A stretch of 64,000 bases of DNA from Heloderma charlesbogerti (lineage: Eukaryota > Chordata > Lepidosauria > Squamata > Helodermatidae), in the NCBI GenBank assembly GCA_026122225.1, contig JANEZZ010001494.1, forward strand, positions 992,001 to 1,056,000, given 5' to 3'. The notes under the pieces are model-generated. The model ran no database searches. It saw only the letters and a program-made list of their open reading frames with translations, and was not told where the DNA came from. The position numbers were made by a program, and so were the translations under genes. Below are positions 1 to 14,019 of this stretch, piece after piece. Numbering within the stretch: position 1 is the first letter of the stretch; the number at the start of each line of letters is the position of its first letter.

Positions 1-547
1 GAGTGAAGCTATGTCAGGGGCATTGTGGGGAATTAAAATGGCAGTTCCATCAAAACACTGCTGCCCAGTGCTGCTACTGCTGCCGCAACCAAGGGGGCTT
101 ATGGGGGGGGGGCACTGATGTAGGAGGGGCCTCACCTGAAAACACTTTGCCAAGTACTTTCTCCAAATCATGTACCCCAGTGTAAATCTGATTTACCTCA
201 AAGGGACTGACTTCTGAGTAGACATGCAAAGGTGTGTGCTCTTAATGTCGCAGTGCCTTGTTTCTATGTCTGAGCAATTTTATCTAATTGGCCTCTGTTG
301 GCTAATTGAGTATTTAGTCTTCTGGGATGTGGCTACCGGCAGGGAACAAGGCACGGGGGAGGTCAGCCTTATCTCTTTGGCTTCAACATTGCAAGAAATC
401 AAAACAACAAAGGCTGTTTTGTGGTAGAAGCTTGGATGGATTCAAGCCCACTTTACTAGATGCATCATGCATGAAGTATTTATTATCTTAACAGGTGTCT
501 GATGAAGTTAACTCTCGTCACAAAACGGTTGCCACACAGAAACTATT

Positions 548-950
548 ACAGGGGTCCCCAACATTTTTGGGCTGGTGGGCATATCTAGAATTTGGGGAGA
601 GTGTCACAGGTGCTCTCACAAAATGGCTGCCATGGTGGGGTGGGTGACCATAACACACCCACTCCTCAGAGGGCAAACTGGTGAGACTAAAAGAAAAGTA
701 ACTTGTTCAAGAAGTCCGAGGTAGAAGTGGGGTCTGAGCTCCAAAACACAAAACCACTCTTTTGAACGCAAACAAAGATGACGCTGGAGGGCAGTCCTTC
801 ACTCTGCAGCATGCCTGGCTCTCAGTTAAAAAAAAAATGATTTAAAAAATCTTAAGAAATAAAATAAAAATCAGGAGGAGCAGGAAGCCAGACAGGGCAC
901 CGACAGAGGTGTCTGTTGGCACTGCAGTGGAGACCCCAGATTCTTGAAGG
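548..950 (+). repeat. Interspersed repeat shared with 51545-51875
   Basis: Both contain gaggctgagctccaaa-like blocks, ccactctyytgaac, caaacaaagatgacgctgga or its variant, and aaataaaaatcaggagg followed by tgtctgytggcac. The 3' non-coding character suggests an old LINE tail. The family is not identified. Confidence 0.65.
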
Positions 951-1684
951 TGCCACTAGACGCCTTTTTTAAGATGGCTACCAACTGGGATTTCCAGGAG
1001 ATCAGTTTTCCTCTGGACAGTTACTCCCAGAAGCTACACTTAAAGGAGAAGTTATATAGATGTTGAGAATAAGGTTAGAAGAAATTCTCAGAGCACCATG
1101 AAACATGGGCTGTTTTGAATCAGAGGGCTTGTAAACACTGGGGGTGGGGGGAGTATTAGAAATGCCTTTAAAAATGGCCAGTGTTTAATTAAATTAAATG
1201 AATAATTATTATTCTAACAACGATTTAAATGCCATTTCTGCGGGGAGGGGTGAGCAGAACATACCTGTATTTACCATGCAAATTCATCTAATACATGAGA
1301 TGTTAGAAGACATCTTGGCCAAACACGTAACTGAAAGATTCAGCAATGGCAAGTATATATGATAGAGGGCTTTAGGAAAAAATGGAGGGGAAAACAGCCC
1401 ATCCCTCCAGTGAGTGCTGAACGATATAATCACTCACCTTTCCTCCAGCCAACTGTCAAATGGGGCTAATAGAATGTTTCTACCAATGGCCTCTGCTGTT
1501 GCTTAGGAACAGATGCCCCCCTTTACCCCCTTCTCATCTTCATATCAGTTTGCAGGATATCTTAATAATTTGGTTGTGCGCACACATGTATAACTTTTAA
1601 AAGGGTGGAGTTTATTTTATATAGCAGTTCACTATTTATTAAAAGTGTTTCAGCCACAAAAATGCCAATGCAGTTGGGAAAGAG

Positions 1685-1790
1685 AGAGAGATGCCTTGAA
1701 TGATTACGGCGTCATGTAAAGAGCCTGCAAACTTCCGTGAAGGAGCAGTCTCAATCGCAGGATAAAAGCTGAGTGTGAAGGAGAGAGAGA
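1685..1790 (+). repeat. Short interspersed repeat, one of three copies
   Basis: gcgtcatgtaaagagcctgc aaacttccgtga recurs as gacatcgtgtaaaggacctg caaacttccgtgag at about 27303, and as a diverged copy at about 3455 (aagaacctgtaaacaactgt gaa). The class is unknown. Confidence 0.6.
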
Positions 1791-4633
1791 GAAGTGAATT
1801 TGGGCCACAGAAAGGGATGTACGCATTGGAGCAGGAGTCCCCAGTGCGCCATGGTGCCCGTGGGCACCTTGAATGGCGCCCGCACAGCTCTTCACCCCCT
1901 GGCACCTTCAAAAGATTTGTTTTTAAAATACAAAACTGAAAAATATTAGGGTGCTGGGTTCTCCTTCCTGTTCCTGAACCTGCTACTGATCAGCTGTTCA
2001 GTGGGCAGGAAGAGAAAGCAAGGCAAAACGGGAGAGGGGAGAGAAAGAGCAAGGCTACAGGCTGGTTGGGGGGAGAAGCAGTGAAGGAAAGAGATGGGGC
2101 AAGAGAAATAGCAAGAACTGAGGCTGAGAGTGGAGAGGAACAGTAAGATAAAGGGGTGAGTGGGAGAGAAAGAGTGGGGCTAGAGAGTGGGAGTGGGAGA
2201 GAGAGAGGCAGAGAGAGAGCAAAAGGTAAAGGTCTGTGTAGACAGAAGAAGACTGGTGCCCTGTTTCCACGACAACGGAAGAAGGGAGGAGCGGCTCACT
2301 CGCATTTTTGTAAGAGCTGCTTTTGGTCCGGGCAGGGCTCCATGAGGGTGTACATCACACCATTCCAAGTGGCTTCACATAACTTACTTCCGAGTGAGGG
2401 TTGGGGGGGGAGGGTTGAAGCGAAAGTCATCTGAGTGGCAGGGGCTGCTCAACCAATAAGAGAGGCTTCCCCCCCCCCCGTAAGGAAGGTGCAAAGTATT
2501 TCTTCTCCTTGTGCACAGCTGTAAGACAAGCCTCCCAACGAGCTTGATCATGGTAACAGAGGGGTGAAAGAACCCCCCCCATGTGCGCATTTGTAAGACA
2601 AGCCTCCCAACGAGCCCCAAGCCTCATTGAACACAATGGGTGTTACTGCTGAGCAGACACTATTTGGTTTGTGCTGGAAAACACAGGGATGGGAGAAAGG
2701 AAAGAGAGCTTTGGCTATCGGGTGGTATAGAAATGAAACAAACAAACAAACAAAATAAAAACACCCCTTGGCCGGGATCACGGTAAAAGGCACACCCCTG
2801 GGCAGGGCTAGCATACCCCAGGTCAATGCGGGAGTTGGGGCACACAGTGTCAGGATTGCTTTCCCCCACACTTAGGTTCAAACGCCAAAGCCAAGTCACC
2901 TGTAGCATTAGAGGGGCCTATAGATCCATAATGCCTTGCTTAAGTTCATTATGAGTGCAATTTCCTTGCTAGTAAGCCTCTGAGCATGTGAAGATGAGTC
3001 AAAAGGCCAAGAGTGTGGCCTAGCAAATTCCATACTAATGAGTGAATCAAGATGTGCCTGGGAAGCGAAGGTTTGTTTGTCTTAAAGCTGCAGGTGGCTG
3101 TGCTGAGAACCAGACGCTGTTAGTCCATGCTGGGAATGAATGCTAGGGGGCACTTGCTGCTGTTATGCTGCCTCATTGCTAACATGTATGTATAAAACCC
3201 ATAGTACCCCATGGCTCTGGGTTCAGAGAAGCTGTCTGATTCAACCACTGGGTACACCTGTGTGCTGTAAATTACTCAATAAAGTGCTCCTTGTAAGTAA
3301 ACCTAGGTCTGATTTATCACTATCTTGGCACCTGTAACCTAAGAGTTCAAAACCCATGGCCAGGGCAATACAATACCACATCCCCTGCTCTAAAAACACT
3401 TGCTGAAACTGCTGTTTAAAAAAAAAAGTGAAACTGGAGGGTCACGGTGGTAGCTAAAGAACCTGTAAACAACTGTGAATACGGAATGACAAGCACACAA
3501 TAATGCTTCATATAGAAAAGCTCTGACTCTCACGTAAGAATGTACAGGATTGCAGCCTTAATCTCTCACTCTCTTTATCTCTCTCTCTCACATACTGTTT
3601 AGTGGTTTTATGATATAAGCAAAAACAACAAGCAAAATGGGGAAAAACAGCAAGAAAATTATACACACAGAGAGATTTTTTGTGCTTCTGTAAGCCTTAG
3701 GTTTCCTACAAGCCTGCAGATACCTACCTGCTGTGCATAGATGGTACTATTTTGGCTACACGAGGACCCACACTCAGAGAATGAGTTTGCTGTTAGATAT
3801 TACAAAGTGTAAGCACCCTTGAGGGCTTTTGGGACTTATACTGGTGGGGGGTATAAATCCCACGAATAAATAAAAATAAAGTAAATGTCGAATCTTCTTC
3901 TTCTTGCAAAGAAACTGTTGGTGCAAAAAGCCCCCCTCCCCTTTTCACAGTAAATGTTAAAACAGGATAAGTAAAATATTTAAACAAATACATTATGTGT
4001 AAAAAAAAGTGTTGGAGGACTTCATGTCATAAATTTTGCACAACAGGTGTAAAACTCTGCTATTTTCAGACTCACTGGTAGTAATCTGGTGTCTTGAACG
4101 ACACATGTCCCACATTTCAGCTATCTATTGGGGAAGCACCTTAGCCATGTGAATATACCCCCCCTCAAATCAGTGACTGAGATCCATAAATAAACAAACA
4201 AACAAACAAACATGCATGCATGCACTTTCCTGCAAACTTACATTTAAATGAAGAATCAAGATTATTTGAACAGAAGAATGAATGGGTGTGGGAGCAGATA
4301 TTCTAGCAAAAGAGAGAGAGAATTTGCATCTTAATGAGTCATGGTCTCATTCACATTCTTCTCATGGATAATTAAAGAAAGCTGAATGAAAGAAAAGTTT
4401 TAACAGTTGAACACCATCCAGCCATTGAGGGATTCTGAGCATGGCCAAAAGCTGTGAGAAATTGCTTTGGGGAGCTTTCTGAGTCTCCTCCTATTGCGTT
4501 ATGTCAGATCAGCAGCTTATTTATGCTGGACCACACAAAACTTTAGCATATTTCAAGCCACCCTCGGTTGGCTTGTCTGCCAAAGAAGGGACATCCACTC
4601 CACCCCAAAGGGAGAATCGTAAGTGGAGAGAAG

Positions 4634-4656
4634 ATGACTGAAAGCAATGAAATCAG
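4634..4656 (+). CDS. ACSBG1: ACSBG1 coding exon 1 (predicted start)
   Basis: ATG at 4634-4636 in an acceptable context (purine at -3) opens seven codons (MTESNEI) plus two bases, then a donor gtaaaa at 4657. The two-base overhang fits the one-base start of the next exon and restores frame with all later exons. Upstream (about 4440-4633) would be 5' UTR and promoter; a weak AT-rich box (ttatttatg) lies near 4518. There is no CpG island here. The call is an inference: such a short exon has little coding signal of its own, and a start in another upstream exon is possible. Confidence 0.55.
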
Positions 4657-7600
4657 GTAAAATAATTTCTGGAGAAATCAGTCATTTCAGAAACTGTGGC
4701 TGCAACCCTATGCACATAGGGATGTATGGACTTTGTAAAATCTGCTCCGTCTGCATTTCGTGGATTGTCAGGTGCCTTTCATTCCGTTGTCTGCTCATTG
4801 ACAGAATCGGATTTTTCCCATTTCCCCAAATTTGTGCAAATTCACAACTGAGCAAATTTACCCTTGGTAAATTTGCAAATCCCCCCAAATGTGCAGATCC
4901 CTCCCCCCAAGTGTAAATCCCTCCAAACTGCATATTTTCATGTTTTAGCCTATGGGGGAAATGTGCATTTTCGGCTGGTTTTTTATTCTATGTATTTCTC
5001 TATGACTAAATTTGTGTAAAATTTTGGAAAGTAAAAAAAAAAAAAGAGTCTGCAATTCGGGACAAGGCAGTCCACTGCAGAAACATCAGGTCAGATTCAT
5101 AGAAATCCAAACTCATCCCATTGTGGATTTCTCCAACGTTCCTATATGCACATTTACCTAGGAGTAAGCCCCATTGAATGAATTTTCATAGGATTGCTTT
5201 TCTAAGCATATGCACCTGATTCTGATTCTGCCCTCTGCCTTATTCCTAAAAATGTTTACACAAAAGTAAATGGCATTGATTTCAATGGTATGTCCTTCTA
5301 AGCCCTCACACTTAGGACTGCAGCCTCATTTAAAATGGGTCTTCATATATAATGCACAAAAACTGACAATGGGTTTCTTCTCAAAGGAAGCACACTGAAG
5401 TTTTGGCACTGTATCTCATTTGCTGACATTGACTTGTAAATAGGAATTTTCTCCTGCAAAAATGGCTACTTTGCACCTTGTTGTTTTTGTTCCTAAAATT
5501 TAATCGTGGGATTTACTAGCATAGGATTTTGTTTTCCACATGCGACACAAGACCAGTAAATTCAGGAATTAAAGCAGCAGGGAATGGAGGAGGGAAAAAA
5601 GTAGGAATCCGAATTCTGACATGAGGAACAAGTATGGTTCTGTCAGGAGTAAAGCCAAGTCATAAGAGTGCATGCAACAAACAAAAGAAGGAGAAAGAGA
5701 AGAGAAGAATACTCCCAAGACATTCCACAAACTACACACACGCAGTCATAAACTTTGCTGTGATGGAATTAGATGATTTGCATGGTAGAATTGATTGCCT
5801 GTTCCTGGTTATTCACACTGACCACAATGATAATTTCAGTTTTATTACCCTGCCTCCCCCCCCCCGCCCAGTAAATAGTTGAATTTATTCTTCTCAGCCC
5901 TTACCAATGCATTTGTTAATATTTTCCCCGAAACAGTACTTTTCAGATGACCTGGTATATACTACATAAGGCAGTTCCCTATGGTTCCCTTCTAACTCAA
6001 CCAGCTCCCACTGTGCCAGTTTTTTATTCGCATGGGGGATATATTTAGGGTATATATATGTAGAAGAATGTGAGAACCTTCCTCAGATTGCTTCAGCATC
6101 AGCTGAGGATGAGTTCACACACACATGCCTGTTCACCACTAGACAGGCGAGCACTGTTGTTCATGCTTTGGTGGCTTGTAGTGTAGATCTTTGTAATGCC
6201 CATATCCTTGGGCTGGCCACAGGACCAGCTTGTAATTTGAAAGGGCTCTGGGCAAAGTGTCCAGGGATTGGTTTCTGCAAGAGGCAGGGCCTTTTCAGTG
6301 GTTGCCCCAAAGCATCACAACACCTTGCCATAGGCGGTTCATTTCTCCTCCTCTTTGGCATCTTTTCAGAAAGAGGTTAAGAAAAGGCTCAACACACTGT
6401 TAGAGCAGAGATGGCCCTGCCTCAATTGCCAAATGTTGGGGTGCTATTAAAGGCAAAAAGAGTGGCTGACACACATGACCAATGGAGTTTGTAATTTCCA
6501 TGAGGCTCATTGAGGAAAACTTTCCACTGGGTTTGTGCTGCATGATTACATTGCTGGCAGTCGCCATTTTGGATTTTCTGCCTCAGGTGTTTCATTGTCT
6601 TGCAATTTCACACTGTGTTTAAGAACTCTGGCTCTATGCAAAGCACACTCCATTGGCTTTTTAAAGATGGCATTTCCTTTCCCTTCCTCAGGAACTCATC
6701 AGGAGCACATAACATCCTGAAAGACTCTGGGACAGGTCAAGAAAACCCCTCAGGTAAGTAAATGTCATGAAAGATCCCAGGTGTACAACATGACTGCACG
6801 GGGCAGTGGGCCTCTTGGCCTTCTGTGTAATGTTGGAACCAGAAAAAAACATGGAGTGGGGGAGACACAGAAGGGACAAATTCCATATCTGGGGTGAGAT
6901 GAAGTAACTGAATACCAAACCCTCCTTTAATTCCCATAGGTGATATATGCATGTGTGAGCATGGCCAACTGTTTATACCTCCTTTAAACAGCAAAACTCA
7001 GAATGCAAAATGAAATTCCTTGATTAGAATTCGCTCATCCCTTATCCCCCCTGTTTTTAAACCACTGAACATGCATTTATCATCCGGAACATGCTCAGGG
7101 GCACTCTTATGCACAACCCTTATGATTTCCCCAACAAAATTCCCATCTCATAGTATATACTTTCATTTGTTTATGTTAAATATTTCTACTGGGAAGCAGA
7201 GGAGGGAAAATTCTGCCAGGTGCTGCTTCTCCTCTCCCTTCAGCAACTGTGACAGGAAAAGCTGCACATGGTGAAATGCAACCCTACCAGGTAGAGGCAA
7301 GGCGCAAAGGATGACAAGGGCTCCTGTATCTTTCAGAGTCATTCAGAAGGGGGAGTTTTAGCAGGTGCAGTTTGACATGCAGGGGGAAAGGAGAAAAGTG
7401 GCTGAAATTCCCTCTTCGGAACAACTCTTAAAAGTACAGAAGCCACATTTTAAAAGAGCCTAGTTGTGTGGCAGCAGCCATCCAGAGGGAAGTCATTGTG
7501 ACCTCTTTTCAATTCTCTCCCCCTCCCCCCCCCACTTAAGCCTTGAACAGCTTAATAGCAAAATTCAAACACTGTCTTTCTTTCTTTGGGGGATTTGTTT

Positions 7601-10600
7601 TCTCCCTTGGTGCCAGCAAGCTGACCTTTGCCTTAGCTCTCCTCGCTGGAGCCAGAATGCATTCCGGACTGATTTGCAAACACTCTTTTCTCTTTACCTC
7701 CTGAATGATGTGCAAGCAGCACTTTTCTTTATGGGTTGGAATGAAAACAATTTCTACTTTATGGACTACTATTTATGATTATTTCTTTATCTAAAGCATT
7801 TATACCCTGCTGTTCAGCCAGAAAAGCTCCTACAGATCAATAGAAAACAAGACAGTCCCTGCCCTCAGGCGTACAGGTAAAAAAAGACACAACACAAAAG
7901 GAAAAAAGGGATGAGGAGGGAAAAGAAAAATAAGAAAACTCAGGCACCAGTTCTTAATCCTATAAGGGTCTTACAATTTCTCTACTTGAGAAATAAGTGA
8001 CATATCATTAGGCTAGGCAAGTTGATACCTTTGAACTAGTGCTGTGCTGAAAATTTCTTCCACATTGTTTTTGATTGTTCTCAATTTGACAGAAGAGAAA
8101 TTGCTTTCCCCTCAAAATTTCAATAATGAAGAAATTTCAGAGAAATCCTCAAGGTCTGGATTTGGTTTCTAGGGGTTACCTTACTCAGGAGGTGGCCGAG
8201 GAATGGGCACACGTGTCCTGTCTTTCATTGTACAATCATTCCTCTGGCCACCTGTAGTCTCCTGAGCTTCCTACACTTCAACTAAAGCCCAGTTTAAGGC
8301 GCCATGAGGTAATTCCTCCCATGGGGCTTTTTCAGATCAGGCTGTGCAGGCAGCCTGGGAGGCTACCTGGGATCAGGTAAGCTCAAAAACACCACCCCAA
8401 AAAATTCAACCTAAATTATAGACTGTCCTGAGAATGAGGCAATACAATGGAAGCCCCTTTCATGGGGGAAGAAAACTTCCTGAAAATTGGAGGACAGATT
8501 TTGGCAAAGCACTAACCCCACCTCATCCCTGGAGCTTGACACAATACTGCCCCCTCCTCACACCTGCCTTGTGGTGGATGCAAACTGGGGGCCAGCCTGC
8601 CAACACAGCTGATGCTGTTGCAGCACGAAACCCTCCCCAAACCTTTACCAAATCCTTACCAGAAAGAAGCTGTGCTACAAGCCCTGCCAATGGGGAGCCC
8701 TCCTTGTGAGAAACTGTTGAGAATTTATCCTTCCCCTGGAGAAATTCAGTGAAATTGTCTCCCAAATTTCTCTTCCCACAAATAAGGTGGAAAATTTTGA
8801 GAGGCCATCTGTGCACAGCTCTACTTTGAACCATTCTGTCTGTTTGCCTTTCCACTTCTCTCTCTCTCTCTCCCCCCCCATCTATCCACAGTGGCAGTCC
8901 ATCACTTTGTGCAGGGAGAGCAGCACTCACCCTTCTGCAGTGCCCACTCTCCCACTATGGTGTCATGGTCATCCAGACTCCCCCACCTACAAGCCAGTTT
9001 CTGTGTCTCATCACTTTGTCACATGCTACTGCAGCTATACAATAAAATTTGTGGGTATATAGAACCTATATACGCAGCATGCTTCTGAATTGTAGCTGCT
9101 GGGAGACAACAGTAGGAGAGGGCCTGTTACCTGCATTTCCTGCTCATGGGCTGTTCACTATGGGAAACAGGATGCTGACTTAGATGGACCCTTGGTGGTC
9201 TGAACTTTGCAAGTGTGGGGATGATGTACAGATGCTGCATCACAATCATCTCTTGTTTTACAGCATCTCTCTGGACCATATCTGCCAACGGGCTTGTTAA
9301 ACTGAGAATGGACTCCACCTGCTCGCAAACTCCAATAACAGTTCATCAAATGTTCCAAGAATCCCTAGAGAAATATGCGTCTCTCAATGCAATGGCCAGC
9401 AAAAAGGATGGGAAATGGGAAAAGATTACCTTTTCTGAGTATTACAGCCTTTCTCGCAAAGCAGCCAAAAGTTTCTTGAAGGTAAATGTTTTAATCCTAT
9501 AAGGGTCTTACAATTGTAAATGTACAAGGTAAATGTTGGGTAAAGGTTTGCTGCCTGAGGAAGGAAATCCTAAATGCTTTCCCCTTGTGGCTTTTCTGCA
9601 GTTCCTGTTTCCAATGAGGCTTGTGCAAGGGCGTGTGCATATATGTATGTGGGCTAAGCATGTGCTCAGAGGTACCCTATTCTTTAATAGGTCTGCCCAG
9701 CTGAGCCACTATTTTGCACCTGGCTCTGACTGGTGGATCTCAGGTTTCTAGCAAACAGCAACAAAGTAAATTCCAGAAGCCTGAAGTCTGCCCACCACTG
9801 CTTTCGGGTGCATACAGATGTACAACATTTTAGCGGTGAGACTGCTATGGAAGCACATTCTCCACATTTTGGGCACATTTACTCTACTACCTTCTTTTCC
9901 CCTTGTTCGAACTCAGGGGAAACCTGGTATTGAGGAGAAACTGCATTTGCAAAGTGCTGATTGGCTGGCCCTTGAGTCAATAGCAAACATACACACACCT
10001 TCCCTTTCTTTGTAGCAAGGCTGTGCACAACCCTGATTGGTTGGCTCTTGGTTAGTCATGAGCCAACTCACTCTTTTTCATGGCAGTTTTTAAAGTTTAA
10101 AGAAAAGTCCCCCCCCACACACACACACCATAGAAAGACTAACAACAGAGTAATTAAAAATATATTTTAAGTGAAATGTTTCGGCTTCCGCCCTCATCAG
10201 TAGCTGTGCTGTTAAATAGGTATCAGGAGTGGCAGTTTGGAATGCCTAGAGATGGAAGTTCCTTAGGAGAAAAAATATGATTGGTATATAATGCCTATGA
10301 ATTGTCCTCCAGATTAAGGCCATTTGGACTAAGAGTTCTGAGTCTATATATCCAGGAATTTTTCCTTTGGTCAAGCAGAATAATAAGGCACCCAATAAAT
10401 GGTGAGCAGACAAACATGAATGGTGCTTGGAAGAAAAGCAACACCCCCAAAGCAGAGAGCCAGCCTGAAGAAGGCAAGGAACAGGAGGGCCATGCTAGAT
10501 CGGGATGCTGTACAACAGCGAGCTGGTAGGGGATGCAGAGAGCGTTCACCTCCCAGCAGGAAAACCCAGATCTATTCTTGTTTGTTTGAAGGTACATCTA

Positions 10601-13600
10601 TATTCAGAATTCTATTTCTTGTATCCATTTTTTTTAAAGCTTGGCCTTGAACGATTCCACAGCGTTGCGATTCTTGGGTTCAATTCGGCAGAATGGTTCA
10701 TTTCGGCAGTAGGAGCTGTTTTTGCTGGGTAAGGTGCCGAGGGGGTGTACAACATTTATTTCCAGTGCTGTTGCTAGTTACTTATTATTTATTTCATTTC
10801 TATACTGCCCAATAGCCAAAGCTCTCTGGGTGGTGGGAGTCCATCTAGCCTTCTTTTGCAACACCGGAAGAGGTATCTTGCACTCTTCTGTCACTGGTGT
10901 TTACTACCTTACCAGCATATGCTATGCAATGTTAACAAATCTATATTGTAAGTAATGTGGGACCTGCAACAAAAGTTTGCAGTATGGCGGGCTCCAGGGG
11001 AGGCTGGTGGCTCCAATTTCAATGGGGTGGAGATTCCATTCTGAGTTTTACTTACAGCCAGCCAGAAATCTAAAGGAGCTATCCAGGGTGCTGAACCTTA
11101 TATCCAAAATGGATCCAGGACCTTGGATAGCTCCTTTAGACTTCTGGCTGGTTGTAACTAAAACCCAGAATGGAATCTCCACCCCACCGAAATTGGAGCC
11201 TCCCTAGGAGTACTCCTGTTCAGTGTGCCAGCCAGCCAGCCAGCCAGCCAGCCATGCTTTCTTTCATAACACTCTCTTCCATTCGGGGCTGGCCCAAGAC
11301 ATTTTGCTGCCTGAGGTGAAGAACAAGATAGTGCCCTTTTCCATTCCATGTACAAAAGATGACTGGGCTGTTTCTTCAACACTGGTGAAGTAACAGCATC
11401 CTCCACTTCACCTGAAGGCAGCAGGTCAGCTTAAGGGGCACAGGGCAGAATACTTGACCCACAGCTCTTTCCTTCAACACTTTGCTGCTGCCTCCCAGCA
11501 TCTGCTGCCTGATGCGGCCACGTCATTCTACCTAATGACAGGGCCAGCCATGATTCCATTTTGGTGCCCCCAGCAAGGCTACTCACAGCCAAGAAAGTAG
11601 GGTCGAATGAGGGAGTGTCACAGAGAACTGAGGGGAATAGAAGAGGAACATTTGAAAGGAAAAGAAAAATTTGAGAATGAGAGAACAGTTAAGAAGAGGA
11701 GGTGCACATGACTGGATGCTGCATAGGTGAGGACAGTGCTTAATAGTTTCTCCGTAGTCAATCTGCAGTGAAGGAAAGCGGTCTTCAGATATCTGAAAGG
11801 CAGAAGACAGAGCAGAGTAGTCCTCTGTTGCTCCAGAGGACTGAATTTGAACCAATGGTTGGAAGTTGAAGGGAAGCAGATTTCAGCTAAACGCTAGGGG
11901 GGAGACTCTTCTTGTCTCAAGCGCATGTGTAACTAAATGCCCATACCTGAATGCTGAGGCACCATGCAGCATACAGCTGGATATGTCACATGAAGCAGCT
12001 GCTGGGGTGAATTTAGAACTGTTGACGTTTGCATGATTACCTTTTTCAACTACATCTTGAACCCCTAAAACAAACACCCGGTTGGCTTTCGCAACAGTGG
12101 AGGATTGGCTGCCCAGAGTGCTGGCGTAATAAAAAAATCACCCACCACCCACCCCTGTGAGCAAGCATCAGTAGTGGGCCCTCTTGCGGTACTGGGATCC
12201 TGACAGCTGCCCAAGGATGGCAGGTCAGGTGCTGATGCTGATGCTGGTCTTAGACAGGGCCTTCTCAGTGGTAGCACCACCGTGGGGGATTTCTCTCCCC
12301 ATCAGGCTCCCTCTCTGTCCCCCTTTAAGGCTGGTTTTGAAAAGCATTTAACGTATGACTTTATTGGTATTTTAATGATCTCTCTGCTGGGTTGTTTTTA
12401 ATTAGTGCTCATTAGCTGTATGGACTGTTGTTTTATTGCCCTTCATTTTTCCATTTGATTGTTGCGATTTGGATTTTTGTGAGCGGCTTCATTTGTACAT
12501 TCAGAAAAGTAGGGTTTCAAGATAAAAGGTGGCTGCAATCCTAGTGCGCACATGTTTACCTGTGAGCAAGCTGCACTGAATGTAGTGGGAATGACTTCCG
12601 GGTAAATGTGCATAAGGTTGCACTGCCCAATAATTAAATAAATTAAATGAGTCGATATCATTGCCGTGACCAACTGGTTTTGAGATGAGAGATGTTAACT
12701 AACTTGCATGTGTCAAGATGGCAAGTTCAGCACTCACATGATGGGGTGCTTCCATTTTTTTTTTTTTTTAAAGACCGTTATTTTCCCCCCAGTGGCATTG
12801 TGACCGGGATCTACATGACCAATTCTCCTGAAGCCTGTCACTACATTGCTCATGATTGCAGAGCTAATATCATTGTAGTAGAAAACCAGAAACAACTGGA
12901 CAAAATTATGCAGGTAGGAGACATTGAGTGCTTCCAGATGAAGCTTTTATTGTGCTGTGCCCTGCCTCATGTACTGGATTTTACAGGAGGTCCAGATGTT
13001 GTCTTTCACTTGTAACCTTACCATGTTTTCCCACTGCTTCTCCTGTCTTCCCTCTACAAAAAAACCCCAATCTGTTAAGGAGGAAAAGATTGAATAGCTG
13101 CACAATGTCTTTTGGTTGGTAACTTTATGAGCTGTCTGGAAGCATCCTTGTTGCTGCTTACTTCTGTTCACTGTTCCAGCCAGCCAGCCAGCCACATCCT
13201 CTTCTAAGATATTACATCCCCCTCACCCTCCCTCACCCCTCAACTCACTTTCTACCCCACTACAACATTTGTGACCACTGAGCATTCTCAGTCCTCACTG
13301 AATTGTTTTGGGGTCCCCCCCTCAAGGTTTTTGTCCTAAAGATTGTTTGTATTTCTGCAAACCTTGGGGTTCCCCAAGTCTTCTAGTATCTCCCTCTTGT
13401 GTGTGGATAGTGCTGTTTTGGCTAGATAAGCAGCAACACTCATGCCTGAACATCAGAAATATAGGGAATGACAATACCAAGGTAAATCTGTAGTGCAGAC
13501 ATGGTCTTAAAAGCTCCAAATGGATTGCTTTGAAACTTTGATCTCACATTCACGTTTGTGTCACCTTTCTAGAGTCATTTACTCCCCAAATCAATATGTT

Positions 13601-13982
13601 GCGTTTTGCTTCAAAATGTCATGCTCATAGGCAGTGAAAATTGGCTCACTGAACCTTAGTTAGCTATACAGATTTAATTTTAAAGTATTTTATAAGCATT
13701 TAAAAGTCAGTGAAATTATGAGTTTTTTCCCCCCTTAAACATGACACAGATCTGGAATCGTTTGCCACACTTGAAAGCTGTTGTGATGTACAAGGATCCT
13801 TTGCTTTTGAAATGTCCCAATTTGTATGCGGTATGTACAAGTAACCACAAACCATGCAAATTATCCATGTTGCTGCTATTTGGTCCATTTGTCTCTTTTT
13901 CCCTGTCACTGGAATGTCTGAAAACAGATAAAAACATGGTTTCAAGAGGAGGTGTTAAAAATAAAGAACAGAGTGAGTGAGT

Positions 13983-14019
<37 letters not shown>

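Larger units (their letters stand above)
1..4633. other. Intergenic region upstream of ACSBG1
   Basis: No convincing exon was seen. The interval contains interspersed repeat fragments (described separately), a purine-rich tract at about 2020-2230, and a local duplication in which tgtaagacaagcctcccaac occurs at 2520 and again at 2592. AAAC-type simple repeats lie near 2738 and 4193, the latter followed by a short (CATG)n. About 4440-4633 is the likely proximal promoter and 5' UTR of ACSBG1. Confidence 0.5.

Noticed and set aside
7464..7778. 104-codon plus-strand frame in ACSBG1 intron 2
   Set aside because: No splice-site or domain support, low-complexity start, and no match to any protein I know.
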